From positions 8,615-35,414 of the forward strand of contig NWUY0300002823.1 of NCBI GenBank assembly GCA_004151065.3: a DNA stretch of 26,800 bases. The letters run 5' to 3'. The translations under genes and the position numbers were made by a program. Origin of the DNA: Larix sibirica. Lineage: Eukaryota > Streptophyta > Pinopsida > Pinales > Pinaceae. Every line of letters begins with the position of its first letter. Position 1 is the first letter of the stretch. Of this stretch, positions 9,518-20,109 are shown in pieces. The notes beneath the pieces were generated by a model that had not been told where the DNA came from, made no database searches, and worked only from the letters and a program-made list of their open reading frames with translations.

Positions 9518-11680
9518 GGAAAAATACTAGACTTCTCAATGCATTACAAAATCCCCACTCCCACGAGCACTTTAATTGTTGATAACGGGGGGAACTGACC
9601 CTTTAGATTTGGTAGAGATCGACTTTGGGATGACAACTGGCGGATGTGACACAACCCCATCCCGACTGACAATCTTAGCACTCAATTGGTATGTGTGACA
9701 TGGCCCCATATGATTAACAGGTCTAACAACTCATGATTTCACTTTTAGAAACTCCTACAACAACCATGGTTTAGAATTGTGCTTTGACGCTGCGGGAATT
9801 TTGAAACTTTCGTAGTGATCTTAGTTTAATTTTTTGTTTAGGGCTATGGGAGTGGGTATTTTATACAATCATCTTTTGGGGAGGAATAAGTATAGGTAGT
9901 AGGTTTTGATTTTAGACACATATGACCACGGGCATATCTTGACCTCTTTATAGGATTTTAACTAGAGAAGACTAAGACCTTCAATTCTCAACTAAAAATC
10001 ACCCCCTTTTGCAATATGGATGGCACTTGACTTCAAAAATAAAAAAATAAAAACCTAACCTAGAATGACTAAAGGAGATGTTGATTACCATGAGTTAGCA
10101 AATCATACCCTTGTGCATGCTCAAGTGCTAACAGGTCCGAAGGTGAATATAGACTAAAAAATTAGAATAAACTATCTGGAAAACATTGAATAATTTATTA
10201 CATTCAACCAAATAGATTCCTATACTAGCTTTGCTTGTAACCACTAATAGTTCGCTTGCCCATTGGTAGTTAGCTCACTCAGCTCACCACTTTGCATGCT
10301 TGCTTATAACATAGTTGGTTATTCATTTAACCTTTCATTCATTGCGTAGTTAAAGATTCTTATTGATTGAATCGACGCATGAATGGATGGATGGAATGAT
10401 TGTTGGAATGATATCATGGATCTTATATTATGTAAGAGGATTTCAGACCTCATATTTTGAAGTAGAGTATGATTGAACCTATGAATGAGAGGGAGGGGAA
10501 CAAGGAAGAAATTATAAATCAGAGTTCTCCGATCGAAGCGATCTCTGAATTATTTTGATATTCTTATTGTGAATTTTTTATGTTTGTCATAGTAGTGTGG
10601 GTCCTCCCTGGTGAGGGGAGGCGAGTGATTTTGTCGTGTTATATTGATTGACTCCTGAAACTAGACGCCCTAGTTGGATGTGTTCTAGTCAAGATGCCCC
10701 TAATAAGACTTCGACATGCACCCTAACATAAACTTGTTTTCGCTTTTCATTGGGGAGGGGATACTTCGCCCAACGGGAGAGTTGAGAATGAAGTTCTTCG
10801 CCATTGATTGAGAATCAAAGGGCGAGCCCGAGTCACTAGGAAAGACTCGGCTTGAGCAAGTGACTCAGACTGGAAAGCCACTTTAGATTGTAAGTGTGGA
10901 ACTTTCCCCTCAACTCGACTGGCCATCGCTAGTAGTGTTGTTCAATAGAGTGCCTAAAGTGATTTATATTAATTGAGTGGGTCATTTTTGGGGAATAAGA
11001 AAGCGAACCACTCTCGACTTTCTTTATTATTTCTTCCTTCAAATAAACATTTATGATAAGGCGGTCACAAAATGATCCTTCATTGAGTGGGGACGGACCG
11101 ATTTCATGAATGATTCGAGAAGTATCTCTCGCATCATTTATATATGATATTATTAAACAATAATTTTAGAGATATTGAGTATGATTAGATCTATTAAATT
11201 AGATAGAATAAAAAAAAAATTAGAGATAATAAAAAAATATCTTTCTCTTATGAAATGTTATTATAGCGGGTTCGTTGATTTCATTCGACATGTGTTGGAT
11301 AAAGAGAGCCCATCTACAACTTTATACTGTGGCAAGCTTATCCATGATTACTAGCGATTCCAACTCTTAATGTTCTTTATCTAGTTATAGTTTATATATG
11401 ATATAATCCATCACCATCTATGATTCCCAGCGAGCAATTCCGTTGGATGTCATAAAAAATTAACATTCATTCATGGTTTGCTCGTTATATTATACACAAT
11501 TACAATTTTTCCATTCTAATTGACAATACCTTCAAGCATTGTTAAAGGTTGTTTAAATCTATGCAACCTAGTCTACCACTTGCACCAGTGACCTATCTCT
11601 TCGAATCACTTTGGGTAGCGTTTTCACCAACTGAGACACTTCACATTCAAATTGTTGATATATGCATGCTCAAGCCCTCA
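9518..11680. other. Long AT-rich non-coding stretch (copy 2)
   Basis: This repeats 1859-4020 with one substitution noticed (A at 11233 against G at 3574). It contains the same competing hairpins, now at 10828-10866, and no recognisable gene. Confidence 0.5.
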
Positions 11681-12049
11681 AGCCCATGCCCTCGAGGATC
11701 CATTCACAAGGCCTATAGATATAGAAAATAACATGCCAATGTCAGAGATGGCTCCCTCTCGGATACATTCCCCACCTTAAGAATAATTTATGTTTACTTA
11801 AGTAGGCGACCAGCCCATGCCCTCAAGGATCCATTCCCAAGGCCTGTAGGCATATACTCCCATGCTCAGAGCTAGCATACCAGGCAAGGCATAACATGAA
11901 TGCCTACCTCAACATGATGGGTGAGGCATCTAGCCTAACAAGCAAGGTGTACCCACCAAAGGCACTCATGTCAATGTTCATAGCTAGTATACGCATACAG
12001 GGCATACCAACCCGCCTAAGCATACCAATATAGGCATAATGCCTACCTC
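11681..12049. repeat. Degenerate GCATACCA / AGGCAT repeat region (copy 2)
   Basis: Second copy of the decayed repeat region. The paired 45-bp segments lie at 11681 and 11812, and the inverted AGGCAT/ATGCCT pairs at 11887-11905 and 12032-12044. No change from copy 1 was noticed. Confidence 0.55.
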
Positions 12050-12063
12050 AGCACACTAGGAAA

Positions 12064-12869
12064 GGCCCAGGGATTCATATGTTGTGTAGAATGGAGGAAG
12101 AGACTATTTCACATTTGTTAATTAAATGCCCATATGATCAACAAATCGGGAAGGAGGTAGAACAAATTACATGTATGTCAAATGAGTAGTCTAATGAATC
12201 CGAGGAAGAATGCTAGAGGGAAATGGTTTTCCTAAAAATGATGAAAGTAATTAAGATATATTCCTTGTTGAGTCAGTAGGGGAATATGGTTGGATAGAAA
12301 CGCCCAAATATTTTATGAGAAGTTCTTTCCATCCTTTTAGGTTTATGCTTAAGTGATATTTATGATGCCAAGCTGTAGAATTATTGTCAATCAAGGATGA
12401 CCCATGCATGTGGTTAATTTACAATTGAAAAGTCCCATGCTTGGGGATTTTTAAATGGGGAAAAACAAGGGCCTTGAGGTTTGAGTAGTGCTGGTGGAAT
12501 CCTTTATTTATCAGATTTGTCATTGAGTAAAGTTCAAAGCAGGTATGGGAGTTGGTTTCAATAATTTTGCATAGTTCGCCATGCTTTGAGATTTCAACTA
12601 AAATGTGCTCTCGAAAGGAATGTAACTCTAGCCTTTGAAGACTCCTCCCTGGTGATCAATTGGATGAAAGGGTCATCACAATTACATAATTTAATTCTCA
12701 GACCAATTGGGGACCAGCCTAAAGAGGTTGCAAATTCCTTCGAGTTTATTTATTTCACCCATATTATAGGGAATTGAACATGGTAGTAGACTCTTTGTAA
12801 AAAGACGAGCATATGCTAGCTGAAGGTTATGTCCGTGGAGGAGTTTAGGGAGGGAGTCACTAATCCCTC
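12064..12869 (+). pseudogene. LINE ORF2 C-terminal remnant: zinc knuckle + RNase H (copy 2)
   Basis: Second copy of the dead LINE tail, with the same frameshifts, stops and Asp-to-Asn change at the first RNase H catalytic position. The longest open piece is 12586-12777. No difference from 4405-5210 was noticed, so nothing suggests independent evolution. Confidence 0.78.
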
Positions 12870-14428
12870 TCTAATAAATTTTTGAAATGATTTTTCCTTG
12901 CTCTTTTTTCCAGTTATCAGGACATTAGTATTTTTTGGGTAGTGTGTGTTGATTACAAAGGTTCTTAGCTCCTATTTTGTTACTTAGGTATTTGAAACAT
13001 TTACATTGGAAGATCAATGTTTAATTTTTTTAGTAACTAAAGTAATAAATGCTTATATGATGTTTGGTCATATGTGATGATTATGAAGAATGATTCTTAC
13101 GGCATATTATATAAGGATAAAAGATTGCATGGGATAAAAGGTTTAGTCCTTTTTTCTATATTATTTAAAAAATGCTTGAAAGCACTCAAGGAGTGTATTT
13201 TTTATTCTCCCTATGAATAAAAATTGCGAAAAAAATTAAAAAGTTGTGATATCCCACGTGTCACCATTAATATATTTGCTTATTCACATAATCCTTGCAC
13301 CCAAGACAAAAAAACTCTTAAGATCCAAAATTAAAAGTCCCAGTACCTATTCTAACACTTTCTTTATATGCATACTCTAAGGAGTATGGTACGTAAGGTG
13401 ATACCTTTTTTTTTTCAGAGAAAAATTAAACTTACTATTAATATAGGAAATAGTAAATAAGTCCAATTGACTGTCCAATCACAAAAGTCTTGACACCTTA
13501 CCGGGTGTATACCAGTCACAACAGTCTCTAATGCCAGCCAAGCTAGCTCAAAAAAATACCAATAATAAGTGCCACATGTCCCAATATGACAATACATAAA
13601 AGTGTCCAGTAACCAAAGTCGTGACCCATTGCCACAACATACATAATGAACTGTTCCAAAAAATAGACCAAATATATAGATAAACATAAAAGACATCAAC
13701 GGAAATGATGATACAAAGTAACCACAAAAACCATCATCCCGAAGGGAAGTGTAATGCAGGGACTACACCCCATCAGTATATATCGAACAACATCTGTACG
13801 AAGCTGTAATATAGACCGCAAAATATATAAGATATGTAGAAGAGCCCAACAAGTGGTTGGACCCAGAGCAATCTAATTCTTAACTCCCTCCACTTGGAAA
13901 ACCCTCCACTTGGAAAACCCATTTTTAATTATGTTTAATTTTTAAAATAGTTTATTATTGTTGTTTTTGGTTTTTGTTATTTTCATTTTTTTTAAAAGTA
14001 ATTTGGTTTTTAATTTATAAATAATTTTTGAAAACAAGTATTTTCTTAATTTTTTTCTTCTTTATTATGTCCCTGCGTGGGCAGGGATATATACTAATCG
14101 ATTTTTAGTCAAAGCTTTTGACTTTGCATTAGTTGGGAAGTGCTAATATAAGGTTTTTATAATGTTTTGAAATTTTTTATATTAAACTGATTTTCTAAAT
14201 AATAGAAAAAATATTTTATATTTTTAGAAAATTAAAAATATGATTTTTTCATTGGTGAAGCGTGCTATCGATTAGACTTAAATCCCTGGAGGAGAGAATA
14301 AAATTATCAAAAACTAAAATGAAATTAAAATTAATTTAAAATCAAAATTTCTATATTTTCACATGTCATCATACATTGATACTCTAAAACCAAGGTTAAA
14401 GTTCAAGCTGGTGTCAGGTTGACTCTGG
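12870..14428. other. AT-rich non-coding stretch (copy 2)
   Basis: Copy of 5211-6769. The 16-bp tandem pair is at 13886-13917, the TCCCTGC/GCAGGGA hairpin at 14070-14087 and the opposed TTGAC near-palindrome at 14107-14123. Two substitutions relative to copy 1 lie near 13993 and 14005. No gene is seen. Confidence 0.5.
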
Positions 14429-14434
14429 GCTAAA

Positions 14435-14884
14435 TTGCGGGGATTGGGCGATCGGTTCTCATGCAAGAGCATGGAACGTGTCTTCAAGCGCCTATTTTCC
14501 ACCATGGATGGGCAGAGCTTGGCGCTCAAGGACACGCTGAAGCCCATCTTGATTCCCTGCTACGATCTGTCTAGCGTCGTCCCATTTCTCTTCTCCTGCT
14601 CCGATGCACTGGAAACCGACAATTTTGACTTCCAACTCTGGGAAGTCTGCCGACGGCGATTGCTGCTCCCGGTTTCTTTGATCCCGTGATGTTGAAATCT
14701 GTAAATGGGCAGACGACCTGCACGACGATAGACAGAGGACTCTTGATGAATAATTCCACTGTTGCGACGGTGACTCATGTTGTGCATAACGAGAAAGATT
14801 TTTCGTCTTTGGAATGCGTGGAGGATTTGCTTGTTCTCTCCATCGGAACGGGGCAATTCGATTACGCTTGCGATTCAATGTATT
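14435..14884 (+). pseudogene. Patatin-related phospholipase (pPLAIII-like) fragment, frameshifted (copy 2)
   Basis: Identical to the copy at 6776-7225, with the same frameshift after VCR (14652/14653), the same Asp-Arg-Gly in place of Asp-Gly-Gly, and the same loss of homology after GTGQ. The Ser-containing N-terminal catalytic part is missing here too. It is a non-functional fragment. Confidence 0.85.
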
Positions 14885-15897
14885 TCCTGTGTGCATGCCC
14901 AAAAATATAGCGTAATTTTGAAACACTCGTAGCATGCGACCGTCATTGCAGATCAAATGTATTAGTAGACCCAGGCCTCAACATTTTTGTATGTTTCAGA
15001 ATGCAGACATTTACATCATTTCAGTCAGTAGTAACACTACTTGTTCTATCCTCCATGTTGATAAGTCACATAAATCCTCATCCTCATTTTTTTGAAATAT
15101 GCAATGGATCTATCCACATTCCATGACCGCATACATGACACTCTCCCTCAACTGCAACCCACGATCTGTGGGTTTTCTTGTTTATCTTCATCATTCTCCT
15201 CCGAGGGTCGAAGTATTGGGCAGTAGATTAACACAATGTTCCATATTCCTTTTTGGAAGAAGAAGCTCAGACTCTGGAATATTCCAGGTCATTCCCATTG
15301 CTCTGCTCTGAATGTTCGAAATCAAATGCCAAGGAAAGGATTATGCTTGCATGTAGCCAGCCAGATTCCCCTTGTTCTCGCATCTTTTATTTATTTGTAT
15401 TGGAAATTGCATCGTCACTCACTCGACCACATCACGATGGACAACCAAGAGCCAACAGTTCTCCATGTTTTACAACCACAACACACCACACTTTTTCCAA
15501 TTTTGTAAATATGATGTTTGTTTGTGAACAAATAAACATATATGTAGCCAGGTTTGTGACAACGGTATGACCAAAATTTCAACTGATATGGCCAGGTTTG
15601 TGACATAGATAAAGTTGATTTATACAAAAATAAACAAAAATATTGTATCTATTTTTATAAAATTAATTAACAATTTAAAAAATAATAATGAGCCATATTT
15701 GATTATGTATCACTGGATCTTCCACAAGCACTCAAGGATTCCTATAAAGGCTGGCTAAGCTCTAAAATTATGTAAAGATCTTTTTCCGTAACCATTACAA
15801 TTGAAATCAATTTACACAATAGATTCGTGGCTTTTTCCTAAGCGATAGATGGAATGAAATGAGTAAAATATGTTATGTTTGTTGAGCTTCGGAGTAG
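14885..15897. other. Unassigned DNA between pPLAIII-like and GH1 fragments (copy 2)
   Basis: Copy of 7226-8240, with the same unassigned open frames at 15099-15570. The two copies are near-identical up to about 15784; substitutions then become frequent. The last part is probably GH1 intron. Here the acceptor before the GH1 exon reads GGAGTAG (15891-15897). Confidence 0.45.
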
Positions 15898-16735
15898 AGA
15901 GGACTATGCAAAGTTTGCAGAAACCAACTTCGAGAAATTTGAAGACAAATATGACATTCAATGAGCCTCACATGTTCGCCTTTCTGGGCTATGATACAGG
16001 TTCCGATGCTTCGGGGCGATGCTCTGTTCTATTCCATCTCTTTTGCGAAGCTGGGAATTCCGCTACAGAGCCCTATATCGTTGCTCATAACATCCTCCTG
16101 TCTCATGCCAAAACCGTGGGCATATACAAAACAAACTATGAGGTATCTACACATTTCTTCTCTCTTTCTAGTTATTTGTTTCACTATTTAATTGTAGCGA
16201 CATTAGTCAAAGACTGCATGCCTCAAGTTTAATCACCCATGTCTCTCTCATTCATATATATATATATATATATTAAAACTAACTTATGCTGCAGGGCGAA
16301 GCAAGGCTGAAGAATCAGTATCGTTGTGGTCTGGTACCAGCCACTATCCAATTCTCCGGAAGATATTGTAGACACACAAAGAGCACAAGATTTCCACTTA
16401 AGGATCGTACATGGCATGACAATAAACCTTTATTATCCATCATGTAGATCTCAGATCATAATACGTATACTCAACGACTAATATGGCAACGATTACAAGT
16501 TCATGGATCCTCTGTTTTTCGGAGACTATCCGGCGTCTATAAGAGAGAGAGCTAGCAACTAACTGCCGTAAGCGTCGCTGTATTTCATGGGAATTAACCA
16601 CTACACCACATGTTATATCAAGAACAACAAACTCAAAATAATCTCAATCCTTAACAACAAACTCAAGATAATCTCAATTCTTTTCAATGATACGTTCTCC
16701 GACTCTGGCACTCTTCCACTCCGTGAGTTTCGATC
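15898..16735 (+). pseudogene. GH1 beta-glucosidase pseudogene (longest copy, four coding blocks)
   Basis: Block A (15898-16142) reads EDYAKFAETNFEKFEDK, shifts frame, then TFNEPHMFAFLGYDTG, GRCS and NSATEPYIVAHNILLSHA, ending at a GT donor. Block B (16295-16406), after a CTGCAG acceptor, gives ISIVVVWYQPLSNSPEDI and TQRAQDFHL in the frame starting 16296. It carries an extra leading G and a TGA at 16308. A 93-bp GT-AG intron (16407-16499) sits at the usual point before block C, FMDPLFFGDYPASIRERASN (16500 onward). That block has two TAA stops (16560, 16569) and a deletion, then continues in frame as FMGINHYTTCYIKNN (16584 onward), a 30-bp duplication, and NDTFSDSGTLPLR. The acid/base Glu motif is present; the ENG nucleophile region is missing. 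It is a clear, multiply disabled pseudogene. Confidence 0.93.
16623..16682 (+). repeat. 30-bp in-frame tandem duplication inside GH1 pseudogene
   Basis: Two adjacent 30-bp units (16623-16652 and 16653-16682), three mismatches apart, encode NNKLKIISIL twice. The length keeps the reading frame. The family normally has one such segment after the INHYTT motif. Confidence 0.9.
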
Positions 16736-16844
16736 TTCTACCCTTCCACTTCCACTTGGATTTTCTTTTGACTTTCTTTTCATGCGTCATGCTTTTCAAA
16801 CTTCAAACTTTTATGGTATTGGTTGTTCATTCGATAGATGAATA

Positions 16845-17690
16845 AGATGTGGACTGTAATATCAATTATCATAACTATATCAATTAATAATGATAAAAGT
16901 TATTACACAAAATCATTGTCAAAGTTAAAGGTTAGGTCAAGACAATCACAACTATGGATAGGAGATTTTTAATATTTGTGATATTATTTTAAAGTGTATT
17001 GATCAAAAAGTTATAACTCAAAGTTAGTCAAAATTCAAGGCTTGGTCGAGACCATCACAACGATTCTGAATCTTAAATTTTTAATTTTTTCTAACAATTT
17101 AGTTCAACTTATTAATATTAGGGGCTATGAAAGTAAGGTTTGTGGTTCATTAAACATGCAGCTAGGTAGTGCACAAAGCGCGATTAAAGGTTTTGACGAT
17201 TTCATTGATCTCTATGCTTTAATTTTAGTTAGCCGGTATTCATCTATATTTAATCTCTATTGGTCGTGCTTATCTTATGGCAGGGACATAGCTGCACCTC
17301 AGCTTTAATTCTTGTTAAAGAACTGCCGTTTGGTCATAGCAAAAAGAGATGGGATCTTTTTTAGTCCCTGCCGACGAGCAGCACGGGCTATTGAAATTGG
17401 TTTTTGGCTAAATGTATTAGTTCGTCTATGTTTTCAAAGCAATATAATGGAAGTTTTTTTTTGTTTTTTTGGGTTGAATTTGAGTTATGGCAAATCACAA
17501 AATTAGGTGTCTTATTTGGTCTCATATCTAGGCATGGGAGCCAACTCGAGCAAGTTAACTAAACGTGTATGGAACTTTTTTTTAAAGTGAATTTGAGTTA
17601 TGACCAATCATAGGTGTCTTATTTGGCCTCATATCGAAGGTGGAGGCAGTCACAAACTTGGCATTCTCTTTGCATGAGTTCTGTTACGTG
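16845..17690. other. AT-rich DNA with diverged local duplications
   Basis: No gene is recognised; open frames at 17042-17308 and 17312-17506 resemble nothing I know. A diverged duplication pairs about 16918-16955 (CAAAGTTA, GGTCAAGACAATCACAAC) with about 17020-17062 (CAAAGTTA, GGTCGAGACCATCACAAC). A second repeat pairs 17475 with 17588 (offset 113); both contain TGAATTTGAGTTATG and TAGGTGTCTTATTTGG. Confidence 0.6.
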
Positions 17691-17691
17691 T

Positions 17692-17777
17692 GTGCTGGTG
17701 AGTAAGTAACGTGGTGATAAGCATGGATTCCTATGTGCTGGTGGGTAAGTAACGTGGTGATGAGCATGGATTCCTAT
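17692..17777. repeat. 43-bp tandem duplication
   Basis: Two adjacent 43-bp units (17692-17734 and 17735-17777) start GTGCTGGTG and end GGATTCCTAT, with two A/G differences. Not coding as far as I can see. Confidence 0.92.
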
Positions 17778-17904
17778 GTCAAGGTTTTAGAGAGTGTGTG
17801 TATTTCGCGGAAGCAATCCTGGCAAGAAACCAGAGCTACCAAGAAGTTTCCATTGAACTTGGTAAAGAATGGTGTAATTACTATGGTACCAGGAAGCTGC
17901 CCTT

Positions 17905-18070
17905 GAACTTCAGAATTGGTATAATTACTATTCTCCTATTTGTTATATATATCTGTTTTTCATATATTTCCTGCCCTTTAACTTGGCAAATAACAGGTAT
18001 AATTACCATGCTCAGAATTGGTATAATTACTATTCTCCTATTTGTTATATATATCCGTTTTTCATATATT
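17905..18070. repeat. 58-bp direct repeat, 102-bp period
   Basis: CAGAATTGGTATAATTAC and the following 40 bases at 17911-17968 recur at 18013-18070 with one mismatch. A shorter diverged version (GGTATAATTACCATG) lies between them near 17997. The repeat gives the open frame at 17798-18088 its duplicated hydrophobic segment, which is most simply an artefact of repeat DNA rather than a membrane protein. Confidence 0.9.
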
Positions 18071-18649
18071 GATTTGAGGTCGTGTTGATTAATTTCTCAC
18101 GCCCAGTTAGAGATTTTAAGCTTCCGTACCTCAATTCTATCTTTCACTCTAAGTCTTTCTTCTTCAAGGAGGTTACTGCTCCAGGTTGTAGAGAATTTCA
18201 ACTCCTACGCCTATTTGTTTTATAATGGATTTTGTACAGTGATATTTTAAAGGGTTTGGGTTATATTTTCCTGATTTGCTCTGCTGAAGTTTACCAGCCA
18301 CACTTTTTCAGGTAACCGGAATTATTACCTATTAATCTATGTAATTTGTCCACGTCCCTGGAAGAATCAAGTATCATTAGTAGTTAGCAACATCGACATA
18401 CCATCAATTTTTACATGGATCCACTGATTGTATATGGAATTTCAATGTTTAGTGATTGCCAGTTTGCACCTCATTGAATCTGGCTTGCCTTAACTTAATA
18501 GAATCTGGTTATATGGTTGTAGTTAGTTATAACCTGATATGCCCTCCAGTTTTTGAATGTGGTAGGCATAGTGAGATCTTGGTGTAAGATAATGTGATAT
18601 TTTTAGTCTGTTTGGGTAATGCTTTGTCCGAGATGATCAACCTTAAGGA
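18071..18649. other. T-rich non-coding stretch
   Basis: No coding or RNA gene is seen. The base composition resembles a plant intron or untranslated region, but no exons flank it that I can recognise. Confidence 0.4.
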
Positions 18650-18885
18650 GAGTTTTAGCACCTCTCTGATATAAATCGGTTTTCTAATTACGATTTGAAT
18701 TTACTGGAGTTGGATGCCCTTTTAAATGTTTTTGGGTTTTGTTTGGTTATCTTTTGATTTCAAATGGTTATGGAGTTTTAGCACCTCTTTTATATAAATC
18801 GGTTTTTTATTTACGATTTGAATTTACTGGAGTTGGCTTCCCTTTTAAGTGTTTTTGGGTTTTGTTTGATTTCAAATGGTTATGG
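18650..18885. repeat. About 120-bp tandem duplication
   Basis: Unit 1 (18650-18772) and unit 2 (18773-18885) both begin GAGTTTTAGCACCTCT and share TATAAATCGGTTTT, GATTTGAATTTACTGGAG and TTTTTGGGTTTTGTTTG. Unit 2 lacks about 10 bases near its end and has about ten substitutions. This is a moderately old tandem duplication in non-coding DNA. Confidence 0.92.
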
Positions 18886-19080
18886 TGTCTGATTTTAAGA
18901 ACACGTTAGATGAGGTATTTTAATTTATCATAGATGACCATCAGCTATTAACTGCTTGAAGGCCTGCTTGTCAGTGCTCTGATTTGTTTTAGGTAGTTTG
19001 ATCTTAATTTCCAGTACTTTTAGGATCTAAATGCACTTTTTTAATGAGAAACTGAATCGAAGGCGTTTAAGCTTAGAGAA

Positions 19081-19082
19081 NN
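19081..19082. other. Assembly N junction (NN)
   Basis: Two Ns are followed immediately by sequence matching 8063 onward, in the intron before the GH1 exon. Order and distance across this join are not proven. Confidence 0.95.
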
Positions 19083-19772
19083 CCACAAGCACTCAAGGAT
19101 TCCTATAAAGGCTGGCTAAGCTCTAAAATTATGTAAAGATCTTTTCCCGTAACCATTACAATTGAAATCAGTTTACACAATAGATTCGTGGCTTTTTCCT
19201 GAGCCATAGATGGAATGAAATGAGTCAAATATGTTATGTTTGTTGAACTTGGGAGCAAAGAGGACTATGCAAAGTTTGCAGAAATCAGCTTAGAGAAATT
19301 TGAAGACAAAGATGACATTCAATGAGCCTCACATGTTCGCCTTTCTTGGCTACGATACAGTTTCCAATGCTCAGGGGCGATGCTCTGTTCTATTCCATCT
19401 CTTTTGCGAAGCTGGGAATTCCACTACAGAGCCCTATATCGTTGCTCATAACGTCCTCCTGTCTCATGCCAAAACTGTTGACATATACAGAACAAACTAT
19501 GAGGTATCTACACATTTCTTCTCTCTTTCCTGTTATTTTTTTCACTGTTTAATTGTAGCGACATTAGTCAAAGACTGCATGCCTCAATTTTAATCACCCA
19601 TGTCTCTCTCATATATATATATATATATTAAAAATAACTTATGCTGCAGGGCGAAGCAAGGCTGAAGTATCAGTATCGTTGTGGTCTGGTACCAACCACT
19701 ATCCAATTCTCCGGAAGATATTGTAGACACACAAAGAGCACAAGATTTCCAGTTAAGGATCGTACATGGCAT
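19083..19772 (+). pseudogene. GH1 beta-glucosidase pseudogene exons (third copy)
   Basis: This matches 8063-8647 almost base for base (offset 11,020, drifting by 2 at the AT microsatellite) and continues further. An exon at 19261-19503 carries DYAKFAE, a frameshift before 19312, TFNEPHMFAFLGYD, GRCS and TEPYIVAHNVLLSHA. A second exon at 19650-19761 carries, in the frame from 19651, AKQG, a TGA stop, SISIVVVWYQPLSNSPEDI and TQRAQDFQL. The donor GT at 19762 is followed by 11 bases shared with the intron at 16407; then the sequence switches to an antisense LINE. The lesions (frameshift before TFNEP, extra G, TGA) match those of the 15898 copy, so they predate the split of the copies. Confidence 0.92.
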
Positions 19773-20109
19773 TCCAATTGATCCAAACCATTCGATGATG
19801 CTCTAATCTCCCTGACCACAAAAACCTATAACAAATATTTCTGATTTTCTCAAGAACTCCATTCGATATCCATGTATTCATCCAGTATATCGGAATCGCT
19901 TCTAGGACAACTTTCACAAAAACCATTTTGCCTCCTTTAGAAATCCATATGTGACTCCAATTTGATATACAATTCTCACATTTTGAAATTAACTAGTCCC
20001 AATCCCTGGTAAGATATGAATTCGTCTTCAAACAATAGCCTAGATACTTTAATCTACCATCAAAAGAAGTAACAGAGAAAGGAGACAAAGTTTTGATAAA
20101 ATCCGGCTC

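Larger units (their letters stand above)
8649..16306. repeat. 7.66-kb direct duplication, copy 2
   Basis: This is the counterpart of 990-8647 and begins at the same base immediately after the N at 8648. It runs on without interruption past 16306 into further GH1 exons and then AT-rich DNA to 19080, so this copy is the longer contig. The last 520 bases (15785-16306) are about 5% diverged from copy 1, while the preceding 7.1 kb is nearly identical. Confidence 0.95.
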
